The position numbers were made by a program, and so were the translations under genes. This document shows, piece after piece, positions 17,968 through 28,505 of a DNA stretch of 64,000 bases (the stretch's first letter is position 1; every line of letters starts with the position of its first letter). The DNA lies in NCBI RefSeq assembly GCF_900176515.1, contig NZ_FWXV01000002.1, forward strand, positions 558,001 to 622,000, in the 5' to 3' direction. Source of the DNA: Kibdelosporangium aridum. GTDB taxonomy: Bacteria > Actinomycetota > Actinomycetes > Mycobacteriales > Pseudonocardiaceae. The notes under the pieces were generated by a model, which saw nothing but the letters and a program-made list of their open reading frames with translations, ran no database searches and was not told where the DNA came from.

Positions 17968-19781
17968 CGACGGCGTGCGGGCTCAGGTCGTACCGCCAAC
18001 GCCACGAAGGCGCTGATCACCAGCGCGGCGATGGTCGCGAGAGCCAGCCAGGTTCCTGCCGCGGCCGCCGATCCCTCAGCTCGTGCGCCAGTCATGGGGA
18101 CTTCCAACGCGTGCACCGCGACCACGCCCGCCGCACCGAACATCAGCGCCGCACCTCGCGCCGGACGGCTACGCGCCGCGACGACGGCGGCGACGAGCAC
18201 CGCCAGCAGCGCCACAACCAGACCCCAGGACGCGACTCGGAAATTCGACCAGATCCCAGGCGCCACATATTGATCGGCACGCATCGTCGGCAATCCGAAC
18301 GCTCCGACGGCGAACAACATCGCGGCCGCGATCGGCGCCATCAGGATGATGTTCGATGACCGATCGGTCAGATCGACGTCATCCCGTTCGATCGCACCGG
18401 CCGCACCGGCGGTGATCGCCGCGGCCACCGCGAGCACGACCGCGGCCAACGTCCACCACGTCGACGCGCCCGCACGGATCGCGCCACTCGTGGAAGTCGC
18501 CGTGACCACCGCGTCCAAGGCCAGAAAACCCGCGAGCGGGACGCCGACCCACGCGACGCTCAACATTGGACGAAAGATCCGGGCGATCGGCTTGATCAGC
18601 AACAGCACGCCAAGCAGGATCACCAGGATCCCAGCGGGCAACAGCAACCGGTTGGCGAACGAACCCGGGCGCACGCCGGACAGGATGATCAGCTCGTCGG
18701 TCTGGTTGATCGGGACGTCGGTCGGGATCTCGACGACGAACAGTTCGGTCGCCTGGCCGAGGATCGCGGCGATACCGGCGAGGATCGCCAGCACACCGGC
18801 GACCATGTGCACCCGGTCGCCGCTTTGGTCAAGCGGCTTGCTTTCCTTGCGCTTCAACGCAAGGCCGCTCGGCCACACAGCCACGCCGACAAGACCGACG
18901 GCACCGGCGGTCGCCATGTAGGAACGCCAGTCGGACTCCAGCCAGTCCACAGTGCTCGCTGCGATCTGGCTGGGCAGGACGACCGCGAGGATCGCCAGGG
19001 CGACACCAATGAGGACACCCCGGCCCATCTTCGGTGTCCGCGCCGTACCTCCGAACACGCACCCGAGGATGGCCGCCAGCGCGATCAGCAGCCCCCCTGT
19101 CATCACCAGCCCTGGCCCGTTGGTCAGGTCAAGGTCGAGCAGGAAGGCGTTGGCCGAACGGAACGGTGGCATCAGCAACCCGATGGTCGCGAGCCCGCCG
19201 AACAACAGCCCCCACCCAAGCAACCGCTTGCGCGACTCCGGCTCAGAGTCCTCGAACTCCGCGGCCACCGGCGTGCCCGGCTGGGCACCCGCACGCACGA
19301 TCACCATGGCGCCGGCCACCAACGTGAGGACGTGCCCGGCAACCAGCAGCCACGTACCCGCGCCCGCCGCCAACGGCGCAAGGTCGGTCGGCACAACCAG
19401 TTCCGGCCGCGACGCCACCAAAGCATCCGCCGCGAACTGGAGGTCGAGCAGTGCCCGGCCGGGCGCGAGGAACGCGGCGCCGACCAGAACACCAGCCGAG
19501 CCCACGGGCTTACCGGCGATCAAGAGTCCAATGGCGACCAGGACCGGCACCACCGCGAGAACGATGAGGAGGGGCCCGCTGCCGTACGCCGCCGGGGGCG
19601 CGCCTTGCAGCACGCCGACACCGGGACCTATCGCCAGCAATGCCGCGCCAGCGGCGGCCACGACGACCGCCACCTTCAACAACGCCGGTACCTCAAGCCG
19701 TTCCGGCACCAGGTCTCCAGTCTCACCAGCGGTCGGGCCGGTCCCCACCCGGGTGTCCGACGATCGGATCCGCGAATTCAT
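17964..19781 (-). CDS. Large polytopic membrane protein of unknown function
   Basis: 605 residues with about fourteen to sixteen hydrophobic segments in repeated pairs and short polar loops. No catalytic motif or transporter signature was recognised. An Arg/Glu-rich loop near the middle (RKRLLGWG) and a soluble loop following NQTDELIILSGVRPG are the only long polar parts. ATG 19781 (MNSRIRSSDTRVG) is preferred because hydrophobic similarity starts shortly after and GGGGCG precedes it. It overlaps the B12-like gene by 4 bases, suggesting a joint product. Confidence 0.7.
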   Translation of the reverse strand: MNSRIRSSDTRVGTGPTAGETGDLVPERLEVPALLKVAVVVAAAGAALLAIGPGVGVLQGAPPAAYGSGPLLIVLAVVPVLVAIGLLIAGKPVGSAGVLVGAAFLAPGRALLDLQFAADALVASRPELVVPTDLAPLAAGAGTWLLVAGHVLTLVAGAMVIVRAGAQPGTPVAAEFEDSEPESRKRLLGWGLLFGGLATIGLLMPPFRSANAFLLDLDLTNGPGLVMTGGLLIALAAILGCVFGGTARTPKMGRGVLIGVALAILAVVLPSQIAASTVDWLESDWRSYMATAGAVGLVGVAVWPSGLALKRKESKPLDQSGDRVHMVAGVLAILAGIAAILGQATELFVVEIPTDVPINQTDELIILSGVRPGSFANRLLLPAGILVILLGVLLLIKPIARIFRPMLSVAWVGVPLAGFLALDAVVTATSTSGAIRAGASTWWTLAAVVLAVAAAITAGAAGAIERDDVDLTDRSSNIILMAPIAAAMLFAVGAFGLPTMRADQYVAPGIWSNFRVASWGLVVALLAVLVAAVVAARSRPARGAALMFGAAGVVAVHALEVPMTGARAEGSAAAAGTWLALATIAALVISAFVALAVRPEPARRR

Positions 19782-19980
19782 CGCCCCGAACCTAGCAAGG
19801 CGATCACGTCCCGAATCTCCCGCCACACCTGCGGAAGGCAACACACCAGGTCACACGAGCGCCAACCAAGTTATGCACGACGGAAGTGCCACGGCGGCAC
19901 CAGGACCGAGACGACTGGACAAAGCGGACACGGCCGACCGGCGCGACCAAGCGGCCGGGCCCATGGGTGCCGGTATGCGC

Positions 19981-20221
19981 ATCTCGCGGTGCCGGAACGG
20001 TGGACACGCCGTGTCGGAGCGGACATCTCGCGGTGCTGGAACGCGCACCTCACCGGCCCGCGCACGTCTCGCGCTGTGGCGGAACACACACCTCGCCAGG
20101 CCACAGAAGGCATCTCACCCAGCCGGAACGGGCATCTCACCGTGCCGGTGTGTGCATCTCGGGGTGCCAGAACGGTGGACACACCGTGCCGGAGCGGGCA
20201 TCTCGTCGGGGTGTTGGAAAG
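19981..20221. repeat. Degenerate intergenic array with a 22-bp period
   Basis: About eleven units resembling CATCTCACCGTGCCGGAACG plus two bases. Clear CATCTC anchors lie at 19981, 20025, 20112, 20134, 20156 and 20200, with CACCTC at 20047; the intervals are 22, 44 or about 66 bases. Units beginning CAC at 20006 and 20181 are offset by three bases but restore the 44-base spacing. The period is not a multiple of three and the units are not palindromic, so it is neither coding nor a simple hairpin. Confidence 0.8.
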
Positions 20222-20631
20222 TGCATGGGCTGATGCGGGAAAGGGCAGTTCGGGGCGTTGGGTGTGGTGCGGCGGATGGCCGGGGTGGAATGTTTCTTCG
20301 AGTTGGTGGGTTGACAGAGACAACCTCCTGCGGAGTCGGGGCGTCATATAGGACGCGAGGCAAGAACAGGCCCGACGACCAGGGGAAACGGTCGACAGGC
20401 CTGCCGGACGGGATAAACGGGCAAGCGGGGACGGCCGGCGACTCGGGGTGAAGTCGCCGGCGGGTTGCATAAGGCGCATGGGGCCTACCCAGATCGAGTA
20501 ACGGCGCGAATCGTGCGCCGAACGGTCGCGGGCGACCGAGTAACGCTCATAACCGCCCGGTTGGCGTAACGCACGTCACATCTGGTCGTGTTATACCGAC
20601 TTAACTTTGGGTAATAGTTACTGATCAGTGA
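20222..20631. promoter_or_regulatory. Upstream region of the M23 peptidase with GTAACG motifs
   Basis: No gene seen. GTAACG occurs on the plus strand at 20498, 20540 and 20566; ATAACC follows the second at 20549 and a GTAA-TAG-TTAC palindrome lies at 20611-20621. MtrA, the actinobacterial regulator of cell-wall hydrolases, binds direct repeats of GTAAC-like half-sites, so MtrA control is possible but unproven. A perfect 10-bp hairpin (GCCGGCGACT / AGTCGCCGGC) lies at 20434-20461. Confidence 0.4.
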
Positions 20632-20901
20632 CTTGTGCCCGCTCCTCGAACGGCACAAGATCCGTCGGGGAAGTTGCCCTCTGCTGTCTCCCTTGGTTAC
20701 TGTCCCCCGGTCCGTTGTCACGGTCCGGTCACGGCCAGGACGCGAGTGGTTCCCCCGAAATCACTCACCCGGGATCCCCCGCCCGGTGTCCACGCCAGAG
20801 CTCGTCCCCGCGAGCCGAGGTGCCGCCCGGATCTCCCCGAGGCAGAAGGGCAGGCTTTGTCTCGACACCGCTCCCCCGGCGGGCAGCAGCAGTCTGCAGT
20901 G
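20632..20901 (+). ncRNA. Structured leader of the M23 gene; candidate ydaO-type riboswitch
   Basis: The stretch opens with a perfect hairpin, CTTGTGCC (20632-20639) and GGCACAAG (20652-20659), then AGATCCGTCGGGGAAGTTG and CCCTTGGTTAC. Several G- and C-rich arms follow up to the start codon. In Actinobacteria, cell-wall hydrolase genes often have c-di-AMP (ydaO) riboswitches. Position and length fit, but I cannot confirm the covariance model by eye. The open reading frame through this stretch has atypical composition and is not read as protein. Confidence 0.35.
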
Positions 20902-21681
20902 ATGCTGGAGGCGCTTGACCGCACCTCCAGTGACGAACGCGTAGAGCGTGGCGCGCACCGGCTTCCGGCGCCGCCATCCGCACTGCGTGGTCGTGTCGTC
21001 GTCGCAGCTGTGGCCATTGGTGCTTTCGCGGCCGCAGCAGCTGGTCAGACGCTCAAGGCAGGTGCTTCCAACAGCGACGACGTCGCGCCGCTGGCCAACT
21101 CCGGAGACGCGTCCGCCGCGTTCGGCGTTGGCGGCGACTCCCGCGCCACGACCATCGCTCCCGAGGTCCTCACCGTCGCGCAAGTCAGCGACGCGGGCGT
21201 CGAAGCCCGCAAGCTGACCCAGAGCGCGCAGCTGATCGCCAACCGCACGGCAAAGCTCCAGCAGGAAGCCGAAGCGGCCGCCGAGAAGGCTCGCGTCAAG
21301 TTCGTCCGTCCCGCGGACGGCGTCTTCACCTCCGGCTTCGGCGCCAGGTGGGGCACGACCCACTTCGGCGTCGACATCGCGGGCAAGTTCGGCTCCCCGA
21401 TCCGCGCGGTCACCGACGGCGTCGTGATCGAGGCAGGCCCCGCCAGCGGCTTCGGCCTGTGGGTGCGCATCCAGCACCCGGACGGCACGATCAGCGTCTA
21501 CGGCCACATGGACTCGATCACGGTCCGCGAAGGCGCCAAGGTCAAGGCGGGCGACCAGATCGCGCGGATGGGCAACCGTGGCCAGTCCACCGGGACCCAC
21601 CTGCACTTCGAGATCTGGGACTCCAGCGGCCGCAAGATGAACCCGGCCAGCTGGCTGTCGGGCAAGGGCGTCAAGCTCTGA
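20902..21681 (+). CDS. M23 (LytM/peptidase-like) cell-wall endopeptidase
   Basis: About 259 residues. There is one membrane helix or signal segment (VVVAAVAIGAFAAAAAGQ, about residues 35-52), a coiled-coil-like stretch (QLIANRTAKLQQEAEAAAEKA), then an M23 domain. Zinc ligands are His and Asp in THFGVDIAG and HxH in TGTHLHFEIW, with SVYGHMDS between. It cleaves peptidoglycan cross-links outside the membrane. It matches Rv0950c by position next to sucCD. The start is uncertain: ATG 20902 (or GTG 20899) is chosen because the upstream frame looks like untranslated leader. The 3' end overlaps the next gene by 11 bases. Confidence 0.88.
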   Translation: MLEALDRTSSDERVERGAHRLPAPPSALRGRVVVAAVAIGAFAAAAAGQTLKAGASNSDDVAPLANSGDASAAFGVGGDSRATTIAPEVLTVAQVSDAGVEARKLTQSAQLIANRTAKLQQEAEAAAEKARVKFVRPADGVFTSGFGARWGTTHFGVDIAGKFGSPIRAVTDGVVIEAGPASGFGLWVRIQHPDGTISVYGHMDSITVREGAKVKAGDQIARMGNRGQSTGTHLHFEIWDSSGRKMNPASWLSGKGVKL

Positions 21682-21925
21682 CAAACCAGCCGCAGGCCAC
21701 CCGCCAGACCGAACACATGGCCGGTGAGCCTCGCGGCGACTGACAGCCCACGCATCGTCGTTTGCGACCCGTGGGCGCGTGCTGGCCGAGCAACGAGCGC
21801 CAGGCTCCGCTGAGCCTGCGCAGTTCCCGGCCCACTTCCCACGGCTGCGCCGAAGACAGGCGATCAACGCCGTCCAGGTAGCGGCCCACGCGGTCAGCCA
21901 GCGCGCGGAACAAGATGTCGTCCAT
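21671..21925 (-). CDS. Small actinobacterial protein with cysteine pair
   Basis: 84 residues. The N-terminal helix-rich half (MDDILFRALADRVGRYLDGVDRL) precedes a basic segment RKRRCVGCQSPRG and an aromatic tail (CSVWRVACGWFV). The CxxC plus later cysteines suggest a small zinc-binding knuckle. Similar short proteins of unknown function are common in actinomycetes. It is convergent with the M23 peptidase gene, with an 11-base overlap of the coding ends. ATG 21925 is the natural start. No function can be given. Confidence 0.65.
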   Translation of the reverse strand: MDDILFRALADRVGRYLDGVDRLSSAQPWEVGRELRRLSGAWRSLLGQHAPTGRKRRCVGCQSPRGSPAMCSVWRVACGWFVRA

Positions 21926-22017
21926 TGGGTAACCCCCTGCTTGGTGCGGTTTTCTGGCATGCAGGCAGTCAAGCAGAGGGGTACGACAGTTTTCGAACTG
22001 TTGGTCGAATGCCCAGG

Positions 22018-22737
22018 TCAGGTTGTGGCTGTGGCTGGGGCCGGTTGCTTGCGGGGCTGGGCGGCGCGCTCGAGGACCTTGCGGCCGTAGACGTAGCGGG
22101 CGGCGAGGGCGACGCCCTTGTTCACGATGGTCTGCGGCAGCGGCATCGGGCGCAGCACGTCGACAATCAGGACAATTCGCTCACCGGTGCTCTCGTTGAC
22201 CACTTCGTGGTTCCAGCTGTCGTCGAACAGCACGCTCTGCTTTTCCTGCCAGGTGTACCAGTGGTCCTTCACCCGAATGCTTGGCGGCGCGTCGTCCGGC
22301 ACCTTCAGCCCAAGGTGGTAGCGCAAATAGCCACAATACGGACCTTCGTGCTCAGGAATGGACTTTCCGGGCTCCAGAATGGAGAAGAACGCCTGGAACA
22401 CGTTCGGGATCGACGCCAGCAACGCCGTCGTCTTCGGGCATTTCGAGGCGTTCGGTTCGGCTCGTTCACCCATCGCCCACAGGTAGAAGATCTTCCACTC
22501 GTTCGGGGTGACGTTCGAGATTGTTGCCTGGTCAGGGTCTAGATCGTGATACGCTGGCAGCGTCGCGCGGTCGGCGAGGACCTCGTCGAGCTCGCTGCGG
22601 ATATCGGCGTAGGAATTGTCGAGACTACGCAGCGCCGGATATGTCTCGTCGATGTCGAAAAGGACCGGACGCTGGTCACCACCCGCCGTCTGCTTGAACC
22701 ACTTGCTGACGGCTTCTTGAACAGGTTTGGTATTCAC
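22018..22737 (-). CDS. Aspartyl/asparaginyl beta-hydroxylase family protein
   Basis: About 239 residues of the 2-oxoglutarate/Fe(II) oxygenase family. Iron ligands are probably the His in IPEHEGPYCGYLRYHL and the His in FDDSWNHEVVNES, with 2-oxoglutarate-binding Arg in GERIVLIVDVLRP. Bacterial members hydroxylate peptides or lipid A-type lipids; no substrate is indicated here. GTG 22737 is chosen: GGGGAG precedes it and a promoter-like inverted repeat (22762-22780) overlaps the longer frame starting at ATG 22803. The tail is rich in Pro/Ala/Thr. Confidence 0.85.
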   Translation of the reverse strand: MNTKPVQEAVSKWFKQTAGGDQRPVLFDIDETYPALRSLDNSYADIRSELDEVLADRATLPAYHDLDPDQATISNVTPNEWKIFYLWAMGERAEPNASKCPKTTALLASIPNVFQAFFSILEPGKSIPEHEGPYCGYLRYHLGLKVPDDAPPSIRVKDHWYTWQEKQSVLFDDSWNHEVVNESTGERIVLIVDVLRPMPLPQTIVNKGVALAARYVYGRKVLERAAQPRKQPAPATATT

Positions 22738-22761
22738 GTGTCTCCCCAGAACGAGTTTGAT

Positions 22762-22780
22762 CCAGTAATTCAAATACTGG
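22762..22780. promoter_or_regulatory. Inverted repeat upstream of the hydroxylase gene
   Basis: CCAGTA-N7-TACTGG with perfect 6-base arms in an A/T-rich patch, 24 bases upstream of GTG 22737. It may be an operator. Its position argues that the region is promoter rather than coding. Confidence 0.5.
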
Positions 22781-22847
22781 CCTCGCCCCGCGACGGCACG
22801 CATCGGGGAATACCCGTAGGCGTCCCTGAACGCGGACCCCTAAGTCT

Positions 22848-23576
22848 CTAGTCATCCAGAGTGCCCATGGTGAGGTTAACCGTAGTGCCGGTCATCGAAC
22901 TGGCTTTGTCGGACGCCATGAACACTGCCATGTTCGCCATCTCCTCGAGCGTCATGAGCCTTCGCGGGTGGGTCCTGGCGGCGAGGAATTCCAGCCACTG
23001 GTCCCAGTTCATGCCCGACGACTTGGCGCGTGGTTCGAAGGCGTCCCTGATCGTGCGCGTCTCCGGCATGCCCTGCGGGCGCAGGCCGACGACGCGGATG
23101 CCGTGCGGCGCGAGTTCGGCGGAAAGGTTCCGGGTGAGCGCCTCCTTGGCGGCCTGTGCAGGGCCGTAGCCGCCTACCAACGGGCTGCCTGTCCGGGAGA
23201 GAAGTGCCGTGACGGTCATGATCACTCCCGACTTGCGAGGAATCATGTGTCGCGCGGCCAGCCGAGCGGTCAGGAAGTACGACCTCGTGTAGGCGGTGAT
23301 CGGCATGCCGAACTGCTCAACAGCCAACTCGGTCAGCGGGACGCCCAGGATCTCCGAATTCGGGACGCCGATCGCGTCGAACGAGACATCGATCCGGCCG
23401 GCTTCGGCGATCACGCACTTCAAGTGCCTGTCCACAGCCTGTTCGTCGAGTGTGTCGACCTGTTCGTGGTCAGCGGGATAGAGCTTTGCTCCCTCGCGCG
23501 CGAAGGCACGCGTGACGGCACCGCCAATCCCGCCACCGGCTCCGTAGATCACTGCGATCTTGTCTTTCAGCAACAT
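22848..23576 (-). CDS. Shortened short-chain dehydrogenase/reductase
   Basis: 242 residues. The Rossmann start IAVIYGAGGGIGGAV, the active-site Tyr-x3-x-Lys region GGYGPAQAAKEA and the tail SSMTGTTVNLTMG are typical of classical SDRs. Between EGAKLY and EQVDTLDEQ about 20 residues are missing compared with normal SDRs; this is the end of beta-2 and the following helix, which choose NADH or NADPH. The cofactor site is therefore doubtful. The residue usually Ser before the Tyr-Lys pair reads TVTALLSRTG. It is divergent from the ECF sigma gene, 69 bases apart. Confidence 0.85.
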   Translation of the reverse strand: MLLKDKIAVIYGAGGGIGGAVTRAFAREGAKLYPADHEQVDTLDEQAVDRHLKCVIAEAGRIDVSFDAIGVPNSEILGVPLTELAVEQFGMPITAYTRSYFLTARLAARHMIPRKSGVIMTVTALLSRTGSPLVGGYGPAQAAKEALTRNLSAELAPHGIRVVGLRPQGMPETRTIRDAFEPRAKSSGMNWDQWLEFLAARTHPRRLMTLEEMANMAVFMASDKASSMTGTTVNLTMGTLDD

Positions 23577-23645
23577 GGTGATACGGACACCGCAGCAACC
23601 CCGGACTGGGCGCCCAGTTCGCCCCTCCGCCGGTGTCCACTCAGA

Positions 23646-24593
23646 ATGCGAACAGTGACAGCCGACCTGATCTCGAAGGCACGCGCCGGAGACGCCGCCG
23701 CGTTCCAAGAGCTGACCGAACCGCACCGGCGCGAGCTGCAGGTGCACTGCTACCGGATGCTCGGGTCGTTCCAGGACGCCGAAGACGCGCTGCAGGACAC
23801 GCTTTTGGCTGCGTGGCAAGGTTTCAAGGGGTTTGAGGGGCGTGCGTCGCTGCGCACGTGGCTCTACCGGATCGCCACCAACCGGTGCCTCAACGCCCGT
23901 CGATCGGCGAGCCGCCGACCTGCCAAGCAATGGGACGTGCCGGGCGTCGAACCGCCCGAACCGACTCGGCTCGGCGAGGTGGTGTGGCTTGAGCCGTATC
24001 CCGACGTCCTCCTGGATCCAGGCGCTCAGTACGAGCAGACCGAATCCATCTCGCTGGCGTTCGTGACCGCCCTGCAAGTCCTGCCGGCACGCCAGACCGC
24101 CGTGCTCATCCTGCGTGATGTCCTTGGCTTCTCGGCAAAGGAAGTGGCGAGCATGCTGGATTCGACCGTCGACTCGGTGAACAGCGCCCTCAAGCGCGCC
24201 CGCGCCGGTTTGAGACACCGGCCGCGCCCGGACTCACCTGCCGAGGAAGTGATCGTGGCGAAGTTCGTCCGCGCTTGGCAGTCAGCCGATGTCGACGCGC
24301 TGGTGGCGCTGCTGACCGACGACGTCTTCATCTCGATGCCGCCGATGCCCTTCGAATACGAAGGACGAGACCTCGTGGCCCGCTTCTGCGCCAGGTTGTT
24401 CGACGCAGGCCGGAGATTCGAGCTCGTGCCGACGCGCGCCAACGGTCAGCCCGCGTTCGGCGCGTACCTGCGCGGCCCGGACGGCATCCACCACGGAGTC
24501 GGCCTGTACGTCCTCAGCCTCACCGGGACCAAGATCTGCGCCATGACCCGCTTCGAGAACAGCGTGCTCCCGTGGTTCGGGCTGCCGCGATCG

Positions 24594-24608
<15 letters not shown>
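23646..24608 (+). CDS. ECF sigma factor with SnoaL-like C-terminal domain (SigG/SigX5-like)
   Basis: 320 residues. Region 2 (about 12-85; HCYRMLGSFQDAEDALQDTLL and LRTWLYRIATNRCLNARR) is followed by region 4 (about 135-195; LPARQTAVLILRDVLGFSAKEVA). A SnoaL/NTF2-like domain (about 210-315) is typical of SigG/ECF41/ECF56-type factors, where the extension tunes sigma activity instead of an anti-sigma factor. ATG 23646 has no clear ribosome site and GTG 23655 is possible. It pairs with a divergent SDR gene, its likely target. The last 15 bases overlap pcrA. Confidence 0.88.
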
Positions 24609-26927
<2,319 letters not shown>

Positions 26928-27241
26928 CGCGAACAAAGGTACTCGCCCGGGCCGACAAAACCTCGCACCGCCTCGCACACATGTGCAGATCGAGCACTGA
27001 CCAGCTACGACGTGGCAAGGATCGCTGGCGGACTCGCGCCAAGTTCGTCGGGCATAGAACCAGCCGGTAAATGGTTCGCCTGGGTAGCGGGTGGCGGAGT
27101 ACTCCTTTCTCAGGGGGCTTCACCAGGAGTTCGGGGTCCGTTTCCGGGGTTTTCCGGGGCTCATCCCTGATCCATTCGCCTGCCGCGGGCGACAGTCTTG
27201 AACAGGGAGTTGGAGGAGAGAAAGAACGGGGAGTGGGGAAC
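26928..27241. promoter_or_regulatory. Divergent promoter region pcrA / dedA
   Basis: 314 bases between divergent genes. No gene, strong hairpin or good LexA box was found. The closest LexA-like match, GCGAAC-N4-GTACTC at 26929, has four mismatches. Frames crossing it are open only by composition. Confidence 0.4.
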
Positions 27242-27910
27242 GTGTTCGAAGGCCTGATGCCAGACCTCACCGCGCTGTCACCGGTCGCGGTGCTGGTGAC
27301 GATCTTCGTGCTGTCGTTCCTCGAGACGAGCGTCGTGATCGGCGTCGTCCTGCCAGGGGAAGTGCTCGTCGGCGCGTGCATCGGGGTGTTGCACGTCGCG
27401 TGGTCGCCGCTTGCGGGGGCGGTGGCGGCCGCGGGATGCGTCGCGGGCCAGTTGGGTGGTTACGCGCTTGGTCGCTGGTCGGGGCCGGCGATCAAGCACG
27501 GCTGGGTCGGCCGCAAGGCCGGCCCGAAGCGGTGGGCACAAGCCGAGCGCCTGGTTGGGGAATCAGGCGGCTGGTTGCTGGTGACAGCGCGGTTCGTCTC
27601 CGTGGCGCACACGCTGGCACCGGTGCTCGCCGGGACGTTGCGGATGCCGTTGCGCAAGTTCATCGCTTTCGCGGCGATCTCCGCGGTGGTGTGGGCGGCG
27701 CTGTGGACCGCGGTCGGGGCCGCGCTGTCCGGCGCCAGCCAGGTCATCGACCCGGGTCTGCTGTCGTTCGCGCTGGTCGGCGGCGGTGTGATCATCGGCG
27801 GCGTGATCATGACCAAGCTTTTTCGGCGGTTGGACAAGGCTGTCAAGGAGCCCGGCGAGGATGTCCAACTGTCGGCGCTCGACGTTCGTCCGGCGGTTGT
27901 GTCAAGATAA
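27242..27910 (+). CDS. DedA-family membrane protein
   Basis: About 222 residues. The pattern is a hydrophobic FLETSVVIGVVLPGE segment, then AAGCVAGQLGGYALGRWSG and the conserved RFVSVAHTLAPVLAGTLRMP motif of DedA/SNARE-associated (VTT) proteins, which flip or recycle lipid carriers and affect membrane integrity. GTG 27242 has GGGGAG 8 bases upstream; GTG 27233 is an alternative. A terminator-like hairpin (27993-28027) follows before chorismate mutase. Confidence 0.88.
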   Translation: MFEGLMPDLTALSPVAVLVTIFVLSFLETSVVIGVVLPGEVLVGACIGVLHVAWSPLAGAVAAAGCVAGQLGGYALGRWSGPAIKHGWVGRKAGPKRWAQAERLVGESGGWLLVTARFVSVAHTLAPVLAGTLRMPLRKFIAFAAISAVVWAALWTAVGAALSGASQVIDPGLLSFALVGGGVIIGGVIMTKLFRRLDKAVKEPGEDVQLSALDVRPAVVSR

Positions 27911-27992
27911 CTGCGTGCGGACAGAGCGCTTTTACTTTTTCTACGGGACCCGGACTCCGGCTCCCGTGGTCATCTGACGCCACCAGACACCA

Positions 27993-28027
27993 CGAAGCCC
28001 CCGGAGTCCTCGGACCCGGGGGTTTCG
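27993..28027 (+). terminator. Hairpin between dedA and chorismate mutase
   Basis: CGAAGCCCCCGG / CCGGGGGTTTCG: a 12-bp stem with one G-T pair and an 11-base loop, followed by TTCTC. It probably terminates dedA transcripts. It lies 39 bases before the aroQ start, so attenuation of that gene is also possible. Confidence 0.65.
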
Positions 28028-28066
28028 TTCTCCCGGGCCAGGCCTCCTCACAGACAAGGAATGCCG

Positions 28067-28339
28067 ATGACCCCGACCACTGAGAACGGGACCGCAGCCG
28101 AAGACATCGACGCGCTGCGCAAAGAGATCGACTGGCTCGACGCGGAGATCCTCCGCCTGGTGAAACGCCGCGTCGAAGTGTCCAAGACGATCGGCGCGGC
28201 GCGGATGGCCGCAGGCGGCCCGCGCATCGTCTACAACCGCGAGATGGACGTCCTGGCTCGCTACCGGGAGCTCGGCCCCGAGGGCCGTCAGCTGGCGATG
28301 GCGCTGCTCAACCTGGGGCGCGGCCGACTGGGCCGCTGA
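28067..28339 (+). CDS. Chorismate mutase, AroQ-delta type
   Basis: 90 residues, all-helical; converts chorismate to prephenate for Phe/Tyr synthesis. Landmarks are EDIDALRKEIDWLDAEILRL, VKRRVEVSKTIGAARM (catalytic Arg/Lys) and the C-terminal LNLGRGRLGR, which in M. tuberculosis Rv0948c mediates activation by DAHP synthase. ATG 28067 is preferred over ATG 28061 because AAGGA lies 6 bases before it. The gene sits beside pcrA and dedA, matching the Rv0948c-Rv0949 neighbourhood. Confidence 0.94.
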   Translation: MTPTTENGTAAEDIDALRKEIDWLDAEILRLVKRRVEVSKTIGAARMAAGGPRIVYNREMDVLARYRELGPEGRQLAMALLNLGRGRLGR

Positions 28340-28349
28340 GCAGACGACG

Positions 28350-28399
28350 CCACCCCGCCCATGACGCCGGGCAATCCCCGCGCGGTGCCGGCGGGGTGG
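28350..28399 (+). terminator. Terminator after chorismate mutase
   Basis: CCACCCCGCC / GGCGGGGTGG: a perfect 10-bp outer stem enclosing about 30 bases with an inner GC-rich hairpin, 11 bases past the stop. There is no long T-run, as often in high-GC genomes. Confidence 0.6.
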
Positions 28400-28505
28400 G
28401 AACGACCGGCAAAGCCGGTCCGATCGGAGCAAGAAGAAGTCCGACACCGAAATATCAGGGCGATCACCCATCCGGGTAGGCGTGCCGAACAGGCACACTG
28501 GAAGC

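Noticed and set aside
19981..20221. CRISPR array
   Set aside because: Units are degenerate, directly adjacent and about 22 bases long, with no unique spacers, leader or cas genes.
20635..20901. N-terminal extension of the M23 peptidase from GTG 20635
   Set aside because: Composition and repeated pairing arms look like an RNA leader, and the first hairpin would cover the ribosome site.
22738..22803. Start of the Asp/Asn hydroxylase at ATG 22803
   Set aside because: The extension overlaps an A/T-rich inverted repeat, and GTG 22737 has a better ribosome site; it remains an alternative.
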